A stretch of 13,850 nt of DNA, from NCBI GenBank assembly GCA_025455945.1, contig JALOLN010000105.1, positions 1 to 13,850 on the forward strand, written 5' to 3'. The position numbers and the translations under genes are program-made. A model generated the notes under the pieces. The model searched no databases, was not told the DNA's origin, and was given only the letters and a program-made list of their open reading frames with translations. Origin of the DNA: Actinomycetes bacterium. Its GTDB lineage: Bacteria; Actinomycetota; Actinomycetes; Prado026. This document shows, piece by piece, positions 1 to 6,191 of this stretch. Each line of letters opens with the position of its first letter. The first letter of the stretch is position 1.

Positions 1-1
1 C

Positions 2-484
2 GGCGGCAGCCTGGAGAACCGGATGCGGCTGCTGCTGGAGGTGGCCGCCGCCGTCCGCGCGGTGTGGCCCGAGGACCGGCCGGTGCTCGTGCGGATCTCG
101 GCCACCGACTGGGCCGACGGCGGGTGGACGCCGGAGGAGGCCGTCGTGCTCGCCGGCGAGCTGGCCCGGGTCGGCGTCGACCTCGTGGACACCTCCAGCG
201 GGGGCCTGGTGCCGGCGTCGATCCCGCTGGGTCCGGGCTACCAGGTGCCGTTCGCCGGCCGGATCCGTCGCGAGGCCGGCGTCCCCACCGCCGCGGTGGG
301 CCTCATCACCGAGGCTGACCAGGCCCAGCGGGTCGTCGGGACCGGCGCGGCCGACGCCGTGCTCCTCGCCCGTGCGGCGCTGCGCGACCCGCACGCGCCG
401 CTGCGGTGGGCCGAGCAGCTCGGCCAGGACGTCTCCTGGCCGAGCCAGTACCTGCGCGCTCGACCGTACGTGCGGCCCCGTTGA
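2..484 (+). CDS. NADH:flavin oxidoreductase, Old Yellow Enzyme family (YqjM-like), 3' part
   Basis: The reading frame is open from the window edge and gives 160 C-terminal residues; the start lies upstream. It opens with GGSLENR, the conserved OYE motif. It continues with VLVRISATDW and GGWTPEEA, then a GVDLVDTSSGG strand, GPGYQVPFA and AVGLIT. The last two are typical of the phosphate- and FMN-binding C-terminal half of the YqjM/xenobiotic reductase branch, and the tail has QYLRARPY near its end. Members of this family are FMN-dependent cytosolic enzymes that reduce the C=C bond of alpha,beta-unsaturated carbonyl compounds using NAD(P)H. The physiological substrate cannot be told from this fragment. 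The stop is TGA at 482-484, and a 64-bp gap separates it from the glycosyltransferase. The family call is secure; the exact subgroup is an inference. Confidence 0.92.
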   Translation, partial: GGSLENRMRLLLEVAAAVRAVWPEDRPVLVRISATDWADGGWTPEEAVVLAGELARVGVDLVDTSSGGLVPASIPLGPGYQVPFAGRIRREAGVPTAAVGLITEADQAQRVVGTGAADAVLLARAALRDPHAPLRWAEQLGQDVSWPSQYLRARPYVRPR

Positions 485-526
485 CCCAACCGCCGCGGGG
501 CCGGTGCGGCAGGACGCACGCGGGGC

Positions 527-544
527 TAGCCTGGCCGTGGGAGG
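527..544 (+). promoter_or_regulatory. Possible -10 box and ribosome binding site of the GT4 gene
   Basis: A TAGCCT hexamer (527-532) fits the actinobacterial TANNNT -10 pattern and would place a start of transcription near 539. GGGAGG (539-544) lies 4 nt before the ATG at 549 and is a good Shine-Dalgarno match. No convincing -35 hexamer is visible, so the promoter is tentative. The ribosome binding site supports ATG 549 over the in-frame GTG at 537. Confidence 0.4.
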
Positions 545-548
545 CCCG

Positions 549-1588
549 ATGCGGATCGGACTGGTCGCGCCGCCGTGGGTGCCGGTCCCGCCGCCGCGGT
601 ACGGCGGGACCGAGGCTGTCGTGGACACCCTCGCCCGCGGCCTGGTCCGGGCGGGGCACGACGTCGTGCTGGTGGCCGCACGCGAGTCGACCTGCCCGGT
701 GCCGACCAAGGTCCCGCTCGAGGGCGCCGCGGCGCCGATGGGCGACGGGTCCGTCGAGGCCGGCTACGTGCTGGACGCCTACGACGCCCTCGCCGACCGC
801 GACGTCGTCCACGACCACACCCTGATCGGGCCGCTGGTGGCGCCGCTGGTGGCGCAGCGGCTGCGGGCCCCGGGGCGGGCTGTCCTCACGACGCTGCACC
901 TCGGGCTCACCCCGGCGGTCCGGCGGGTGGTCACCGCGGTCGCCGAGCGGGTCCCGGTGGTGGCGATCTCCCATGCCCAGGCGGCACAGGTCCCCGAGGT
1001 CGCGTTCGCGCGCGTCATCCACCACGGCCTCGACCCGGCGGCCTTCCCACCGGGCCCGGGGGACGGCGGCTACGTGCTGTTCCTCGGCCGGATGTGCGCC
1101 GACAAGGGCCCGGACCGGGCGATCCGGCTCGCCCGGCGCGCGCCAAGGTCCGGCTGCCCGAGGAGCGGGCCTTCTTCGCCGACGTCGTCCGGCCGCTGCT
1201 CGGGGCGAACGTCGACTTCCGCGGCGAGGTGGACGCCGCCGAGCGCGGTGCGCTGCTGCGGGGGGCGCGGGCCCTGCTCAACCCGATCCGTTGGGCGGAG
1301 CCGTTCGGGCTGGTGATGGTCGAGGCGCTGGCCAGCGGGACGCCGGTGCTCGTCAGCCCGCTCGGGGCCGCCCCCGAGATCGTCCAGCCGGGCCGGGCGG
1401 GCGCGCTGTGCGCGGACGACGACGCGTTCGTGGCGGCGCTGCGCGAGGTGGACCGCTTCGACCGAGCCGAGTGCCGCCGGGTCTTCGAGGAGCGGTTCAC
1501 CGCCGAGCGGATGGTCGCCGACCACCTCGACCTGTACGAGGAGCTGAGCCGGGCCGGCACCCTCGACCTGCGGGTCCCGGCGCGGTGA
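549..1588 (+). pseudogene. Glycosyltransferase family 4 (GT-B fold), frame broken by an internal deletion
   Basis: The N-terminal half starts at ATG 549 and reads MRIGLVAPPW, then PPPRYGGTE and a VVHDHTLIGP segment. It reaches GRMCADKGPDRAIRLARRA at about 1089-1142. The family then expects a short GxPL...AAK segment, but the sequence jumps to the frame two bases on, where AKVRLPEERAFF resumes (1142 onward). That frame runs on through ALLNPIRW, EPFGLVMVE (the EX7E donor-site motif), ASGTPVL and APEIV to TGA 1586-1588. About 22 nt (3n+1) appear lost at 1139-1145. Intact relatives transfer a nucleotide-activated sugar; donor and acceptor are unknown here. Both halves keep good codon bias, so the lesion is recent or a sequencing/assembly artefact. 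Its stop overlaps the next gene's GTG by 4 bp, which implies translational coupling of the intact pair. Confidence 0.85.
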
Positions 1589-3695
1589 CCGGCGGTTGGG
1601 CCTTCTCCGGCCAGCCCGCGGCCAGCGCCGGCGGGCCGACCACGGTCACGCTGGTCGAGGGCTCGACGTTCTGCATCAGCACGGCCGCTGGGAACGTGCT
1701 GCCCGACGCGCCGATGGGGCTCTTCCTGCGCGACACCCGCGTGCTGTCGGGCTGGCTGCTCGACGTCGACGGCGAGCGGCTGGAGCCGCTGACCGTCGGC
1801 TCCGAGGACCCGTTCTCGGCCGTGTTCGTCACCCGGTCCCGGCCCCGTCCGGGGCAGGCGGACAGCACGCTGCTCGTGCTGCGCGAGCGGCACGTCGGTG
1901 ACGGCATGCGTGAGGTGCTCCGGGTCCGCAACCTGGGCCGGGAGGCCGCCGGCGCCACGCTGACCCTGCAGGTGGCGGCCGACTTCGCCGACCTCTTCGA
2001 GGTCAAGGAGGGGCGGGTCGTCGCCCGGGCGGGGCTGGACAGCCATGTCGTCGACGGCGGCCTCGAGCTGCACCACCGGCACGCCGGCCGGTCCCGCGGC
2101 GTCCGGGTCAGCGCCACCGGTGGGGCGCGGCTGGCACCGGGCCTGGTCACCTGGCACGTCGCCGTCCCGCCGCGGCAGGAGTGGACCGCGTGCGTGCAGG
2201 TGGAGGGGATGGTGGACGGGACGGCGCTGCCGACGCGCCACCGCTGCGACGAGACCACGGTCGAGAGCGGCCCCGAGCAGCGGCTGCGGGAGTGGCGGGA
2301 GTCGGCGCCGATCGTCACCACCCCGCACGAGGGGCTGACCCAGACCCTCCTGCGCAGCCTGGAGGACCTGGGGTCGCTGCGCATCTTCGACCCCGACCAC
2401 CCCCGGCGCACCGTCGTCGCGGCGGGCGCCCCCTGGTTCATGGCCACGTTCGGACGCGACTCGCTGCTGACGTCGTGGATGGTGCTGCCGCTCGACCAGG
2501 GCCTGGCCCTGGGCACCCTGCAGACCCTCGCCGCGCACCAGGGACAGGTGGTCGACCCGCTGAGCGAGGAGGAGCCGGGCCGGATCCTGCACGAGATGCG
2601 GCTGGGCCGCGGTGCCTCGCTCGCGCTGGGCGGCGGCAACGTCTACTACGGCACGGTCGACGCCACGCCCCTGTTCGTCATGCTGCTCGGCGAGCTGCGC
2701 CGGTGGGGGCTCGCGCCGTCCGAGGTGGAGGCCCTGCTGCCGCACGCCGACCGGGCGCTGGCCTGGATCGAGGAGTACGGCGACCGCGACGGCGACGGCT
2801 TCGTCGAGTACCAGCGGGCCACCGACCGTGGCCTGCTGCACCAGGGCTGGAAGGACTCCTCGGACGCGGTGACGTTCGCCGACGGCCGGCCGGCCGAGCC
2901 GCCGATCGCGCTGTGCGAGGTGCAGGGGTACGTCTACAGCGCGTTCCTCGCCCGGGCTCACTTCGCGCGGGAGGTCGGCGACGAGGACACCGCGCAGCGC
3001 TGGGCCCGGCGGGCGGCCGACCTCAAAGCCGCGTTCAACGAGCGCTTCTGGCTGCCGGACCGCGGGTGGTACGCCCTCGCCCTGGACGGCGACAAGCGAC
3101 CGGTGGACGCCCTCACCTCGAACATCGGCCACTGCCTGTGGACGGGGATCGTCGACGAGGACAAGGCCAGTGGGGGGTGCGGACCCTGGCGACGTCCATG
3201 GGGGCGTACAACCCGGTGAGCTACCACAACGGGTCGGTGTGGCCGCACGACAACGCGATCGTCTCGGCGGGGCTGGTGCGCTACGGCTTCGTGCCGGAGG
3301 CGCAGCGGGTCGCCCGGGGGATCCTCGCCGCCGCCGAGCACTTCGGCGGCCGGCTGCCCGAGCTGTTCTGCGGGTTCGACCGGTCGGAGTTCGCCTCGCC
3401 GGTGCCCTACCCGACGTCGTGCTCGCCGCAGGCCTGGGCCGCGGCCGCGCCGGTGCAGCTGCTGCGCAGCCTGCTCCGGTTCGACCCGTGGGTGCCGTTC
3501 GGGGAGGTGCGGCTGGCCCCGGCGGTGCCGGGGGCCTACCTGCCGCTGCGCTTCGACCACGTCGCCCTCGCGGGGGGCCGGGTGTCCCTGGAGGTGACGG
3601 CCGACGGGTTCGAGGTCGGTGGCCTGCCGGAGTCGGTGCGGCTGGTCCGCGCCCCGCGGCGGGCGGCCACAGACCTGCGCCCTACGGTCCCGTAG
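1585..3695 (+). pseudogene. Amylo-alpha-1,6-glucosidase / glycogen debranching enzyme-like, frame broken near the 3' end
   Basis: Translation from GTG 1585 gives VTGGWAFSGQ. A GDE_N_bis-type N-terminal beta domain follows (roughly residues 10-230, with VTLVEGSTFCIS and GLFLRDTRVLSGW). The (alpha/alpha)6 catalytic region comes next: WFMATFGRDS with Asp at residue 292, GNVYYGTVDATPLF, YGDRDGDGFVEYQ, HQGWKDSSDAV near 419-429 and EVQGYVYSA. After NIGHCLWTGIVDEDKA (about 3121-3168) the frame slips at 3166-3171. WGVRTLATSMGAYNP resumes in another frame and continues through SYHNGSVWPHDNA to TAG 3693-3695. Relatives have about 15 further residues (a LLSPEMFSG-like stretch) at this point, so about 46 nt seem lost. 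Intact relatives hydrolyse alpha-1,6 branches of glycogen or related alpha-glucans. The gene is coupled to the GT4 gene by a GTGA overlap. Confidence 0.88.
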
Positions 3696-3703
3696 GGCGC
3701 AGG
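3674..3703. terminator. Perfect 13-bp hairpin, bidirectional terminator between convergent genes
   Basis: CCTGCGCCCTACG (3674-3686) pairs perfectly with CGTAGGGCGCAGG (3691-3703) around a GTCC loop. It lies inside the last codons of both convergent genes and contains both stop codons (TAG 3693-3695 plus; TAG 3684-3682 minus). There is no U-tract, as is common for actinobacterial terminators. The stem is perfect, so it can serve either direction. Confidence 0.8.
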
Positions 3704-4530
3704 GGGGCGGTGCTGTCGTCCGCGGCGGAGTGGCCGCGCCAGGTGGCCATCATGCGGGGGCCGCCGAACAGGCCGACGGTGCGGTCGTACAGCGGCCGGG
3801 GCAGCGCCTGCAGCGCGGGCGCGATCTTGGACAGCCACGGGACGAGCACGATCGCCCGGCCGTGCAGGACCCCGTGGACCGTCGCCTCGCCGACCTCCGC
3901 GGGCGTCAGGACCCGGGTGAGCTTCAGCGGCGGGACGCCCTCGAACAGCCCGGTGTCCACCACGCTCGGGCACACGACCGTCACGCCGACGTGGCGGTGG
4001 CCGAGCTGGGCCAGCTCCAGGCGCAGCGACTCGCTGAAGCCGACGGCGCCCCACTTGCTGGCGCCGTAGGCGACCCCGAACGGCGCGGGCCCCCAGCCGG
4101 CGACGCTGGCCACGGTGACGACGTGGGCCTCGGGCCGCGCCACCAGGCCGGGGAGGAAGGCGTGCGTGACGACGACCGGGCCCTCGGTGTTCACCCGCAG
4201 CGTCCGCTGGTGCGCCTCGACGGGGACGTCGGTGAACGCCCCGCCCGCGACCGTCCCGGCGTTGTTGACCAGAACGTCGATCGGTCCGAGCTCGGCCGTC
4301 ACCCGGTCGCGGAGCGCCGCCACCTCGTCGACGTCAGTGACGTCGAGACGATAGCCGGTGGCCCGGATCCCGCGGTCGCGCAGCGCCTCCGCCGCCCGGT
4401 GCGCCGACACCTCGTCCAGGTCGGCGAGCACGACCTCCGCGCCGCGTGTCCCGAACGACTCGGCGATGGCCAGCCCGATCCCGGCCGCCCCACCCGTGAC
4501 GAGCACCCGCTTGCCCTGCACCTCGCGCAT
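3682..4530 (-). CDS. SDR family NAD(P)-dependent oxidoreductase
   Basis: This is a 282-residue classical short-chain dehydrogenase. The cofactor motif TGGAAGIG is at residues 12-19, and Asp at the end of beta2 (ADLD, 36-39) suggests a preference for NAD(H). NNAG is at 89-92, and ASVAGW is followed by the catalytic YGASK (Tyr155, Lys159). CPSVVDTGLF near 187-196 is the usual loop after beta6. A C-terminal extension of about 60 residues (LVPWLSKIAPALQALPRP onward) resembles SDRs acting on lipophilic substrates, but no substrate can be named. ATG 4530 is chosen because it starts just before the Rossmann strand; the ribosome binding site is weak (CAGGGT). It is the last gene of the minus-strand operon, 19 bp after the MreB-like stop. 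Its final residues LRPTGP lie in the terminator palindrome. Confidence 0.9.
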   Translation of the reverse strand: MREVQGKRVLVTGGAAGIGLAIAESFGTRGAEVVLADLDEVSAHRAAEALRDRGIRATGYRLDVTDVDEVAALRDRVTAELGPIDVLVNNAGTVAGGAFTDVPVEAHQRTLRVNTEGPVVVTHAFLPGLVARPEAHVVTVASVAGWGPAPFGVAYGASKWGAVGFSESLRLELAQLGHRHVGVTVVCPSVVDTGLFEGVPPLKLTRVLTPAEVGEATVHGVLHGRAIVLVPWLSKIAPALQALPRPLYDRTVGLFGGPRMMATWRGHSAADDSTAPLRPTGP

Positions 4531-4549
4531 GGGCACACCCTGCCACGAC

Positions 4550-5362
4550 TCAGCCGAGGCAGGCACCCAGCCCCTCGACCACGGCCGCCCTCGGTCGGGG
4601 GGCCACGACCACCGGCAGGCGGCAGGCCGCGGCCAGTTGGTCGGCGAAGCCGGGGTGCAGCCCCCCGCCGCCGACGAGCAGCAGCGGCCGGGCCACGAGG
4701 TCGGCGGCCACCGCGTGCGGCAGGTCGTCCAGGACGCCGACCAGCGCCGTCGCGACGCGGCGCAGCACCCGGTCCACGTCGTCCACGACGTCGGGCAGGC
4801 CCAGCGGCACCTGGGTCGACGCGAGCACCCGCCCGGACCCCACGGCCGCCACCTCGACGAGGCCCACGCCGACGTCGCAGACCAGCGTGGTGGCCTCCTC
4901 GCTGACATCGGTGCCCGCCCCGATCGCCGCGGCGAGCGACGACTCCACCGGGACCACCGTGCCGCGGCCTGCCGAGGCGGCGACCCCGACCGCCACCGAG
5001 ACGTCGCTCGCCAGCCCCGCGACCGGGACCCCGATCGCGATCGTCAGTCCCTGCCGGGCCTCGATCTCGGCCTCGGCCATGAGGGAGCGCAGCAGGTGCA
5101 CGCAGCCGACCGGGTCGGTGACCGTACCGTGGCGGACCGGCCGGACCAGCCGCACCGGGCCGCTCGCGGCGGCCTGCTGGGCCGCCGAGCCGACGGCCAC
5201 GACGACGCCGGCGCGGCCGTAGGCCAGCAGAGTGGGCTCGTCGAGCAGCAGGCCGCGGCCGGGGACGGCGATCCGGGTCCGTGCCGTGCCGACGTCGACC
5301 GCGCACCCCTGCGCCGCGCGGTGGCCCCGCAAGGTGGGCCGCCGCCGCAGCACGGCGGTCAC
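4550..5362 (-). CDS. MreB/Hsp70-type actin-fold protein, shortened
   Basis: The protein has 270 residues from GTG 5362, which overlaps the preceding stop (GTGA). Its order of motifs follows MreB. AVDVGTARTRIAV (phosphate 1, Asp23) is followed by GLLLDEPTLLAY and RPVRHGTVTDP. GVPVAG comes next, then PVESSLAAAIGAG (137-150, with the Glu of the MreB E-P-M-A-A-A-I-G-A-G motif). CDVGVGLVEVA (162-172) corresponds to phosphate 2, and LLLVGGGGLHPG (227-238) to the adenosine motif. MreB is about 340 residues long. Here only about 55 residues separate phosphate 2 from the adenosine motif, so the region that normally holds subdomain IIB is missing. Phosphate 2 is also degenerate (usual GGGT reads GVGL). 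The protein may therefore bind nucleotide weakly or not form standard filaments. An older Hsp70-like relative is an alternative. A role in cell shape is not shown. Confidence 0.72.
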   Translation of the reverse strand: MTAVLRRRPTLRGHRAAQGCAVDVGTARTRIAVPGRGLLLDEPTLLAYGRAGVVVAVGSAAQQAAASGPVRLVRPVRHGTVTDPVGCVHLLRSLMAEAEIEARQGLTIAIGVPVAGLASDVSVAVGVAASAGRGTVVPVESSLAAAIGAGTDVSEEATTLVCDVGVGLVEVAAVGSGRVLASTQVPLGLPDVVDDVDRVLRRVATALVGVLDDLPHAVAADLVARPLLLVGGGGLHPGFADQLAAACRLPVVVAPRPRAAVVEGLGACLG

Positions 5363-5673
5363 CTGCCCGCGCCGGGCGTGCAGTCCACGCACGTCGCCGC
5401 GTACGGGAGCACCTCGAGACGCTCGGTGGGGAGGGGGCGACCGCACTCGGTGCAGACGCCGTAGCGGCCCGCACCGAGGCGGCCCAGCGCGAGGTCGATC
5501 TCGGCCAGCACCTGCAGCGTGGTCTCGATGACGGCCTCGTCGGCCGGCTCGCGCTCGTCGACCGGCAGCCGGGTGAGGTCGAGCAGCTGCTGGTGCCGGG
5601 CGTCGCGGTGGGACTCGAGCAGGTGGCGGGCGCGCTGCGCGCCCAGGCCTTGGGTGTGCGTACCGGTGTTCAC
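5359..5673 (-). CDS. DksA/TraR family C4-type zinc-finger protein
   Basis: The protein has 104 residues. A helical N-terminal part (about 10-68) is followed by YGVCTECGRPLP and CVDC. Cys74, Cys77, Cys95 and Cys98 form the C-X2-C-X17-C-X2-C zinc site of the DksA/TraR family. Family members bind RNA polymerase through the secondary channel and alter promoter response; actinobacterial members are poorly characterised, so that role is inferred. The start is GTG 5673, with a strong GGAGG 4 nt upstream. It is the first gene of a minus-strand operon: its TGA overlaps the GTG of the MreB-like gene by 4 bp, and the SDR gene follows. The DksA-type acidic pair at the coiled-coil tip is not obvious, so the polymerase effect may differ. 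Confidence 0.9.
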   Translation of the reverse strand: MNTGTHTQGLGAQRARHLLESHRDARHQQLLDLTRLPVDEREPADEAVIETTLQVLAEIDLALGRLGAGRYGVCTECGRPLPTERLEVLPYAATCVDCTPGAGR

Positions 5674-5784
5674 GGATCCTCCGTAGGGGTGCGCCGGACC
5701 GGCGCCGGTGGTGCACGGGGGACGCGCGGGCCCGGGGGGCGGCGCGTCAGGACGGCGGGACGCCGACGCGTGGTCGACGCGGCG

Positions 5785-6132
5785 TCAGGCCCCGGTCGGG
5801 GGTGCGCGGTCGGACGCGCGCGCCAGCGCTGCCGACTGCTCGGGGCGGTCGGCGAGGCGGCCGGGGAGGGGCCCTGCCGCGACGTCCGCGTCGACCGACC
5901 CGGAGTCCGCGCGCAGCGCCAGCGGGTGCCCGTCGACGGGATCGGTCGTCGTCCGCCGGACCTGGTGCATCGCCGCGGGCAGCCCCTGCGCCGTCTGGTG
6001 GACGCTCGGCGCGCGCGGCGTGCCGTCGGTCACGGCCAGCGACGTCGCCGGCATCGTGAGCAGCCCGGCGCACGCCACGGCGGCCACGGCGACCAGCGCC
6101 GCGACGAACCGCCGCACACCCGGGATGCTCAC
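5785..6132 (-). CDS. Small predicted secreted protein, function unknown
   Basis: This 115-residue ORF begins at GTG 6132. It has a positively charged N-terminus (VRR) and a hydrophobic stretch at residues 9-27. The likely signal-peptidase site is after SLA (31-33). The rest is polar, rich in Ala, Asp, Arg and Pro, with no recognisable domain and no cysteines after the signal. A TANNNT -10 element (TAGGCT, 6144-6139) sits exactly 6 nt before the GTG, which fits a leaderless transcript and supports both the gene and its start. It is divergent from the three-domain hydrolase and lies 111 bp upstream of the zinc-finger gene on the same strand. No homology can be claimed. The gene could be spurious, but it is the only plausible coding frame in 5674-6191. 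Confidence 0.5.
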   Translation of the reverse strand: MSIPGVRRFVAALVAVAAVACAGLLTMPATSLAVTDGTPRAPSVHQTAQGLPAAMHQVRRTTTDPVDGHPLALRADSGSVDADVAAGPLPGRLADRPEQSAALARASDRAPPTGA

Positions 6133-6138
6133 GCAGCC

Positions 6139-6144
6139 AGCCTA
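6139..6144 (-). promoter_or_regulatory. -10 element of a leaderless promoter for the small secreted protein
   Basis: Read on the minus strand, TAGGCT matches TANNNT, with its last T 7 nt before the G of GTG 6132. This is the spacing at which actinobacterial leaderless transcripts begin on the start codon. No clear -35 hexamer is seen. Confidence 0.45.
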
Positions 6145-6179
6145 TGCGACCGGCACGACCGGTCCCGTGGGCGAACGTC

Positions 6180-6185
6180 TATGGT
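6180..6185 (+). promoter_or_regulatory. -10 element of a leaderless promoter for the three-domain hydrolase
   Basis: TATGGT matches TANNNT. Its last T is at -7 relative to the A of ATG 6192, so transcription would begin on the start codon. There is no good Shine-Dalgarno (only CAGGG directly abutting the ATG), which agrees with leaderless translation. A -35 hexamer is not obvious. Confidence 0.55.
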
Positions 6186-6191
6186 CCAGGG

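Noticed and set aside
481..486. TTGACC as a -35 box for the glycosyltransferase
   Set aside because: It overlaps the upstream stop codon and lies 40 bp from the TAGCCT -10 candidate, too far for a sigma-70 promoter.
537..549. In-frame GTG at 537 as the start of the glycosyltransferase
   Set aside because: ATG 549 has a well-placed GGGAGG and begins directly before the first beta-strand; GTG 537 would sit before the predicted transcription start.
1015..3132. Long minus-strand open frame (705 codons) opposite the debranching gene
   Set aside because: It has no recognisable motif, a composition rich in Arg, Gly, Pro and Val typical of GC-rich antisense, and lies entirely opposite a gene with clear family motifs.
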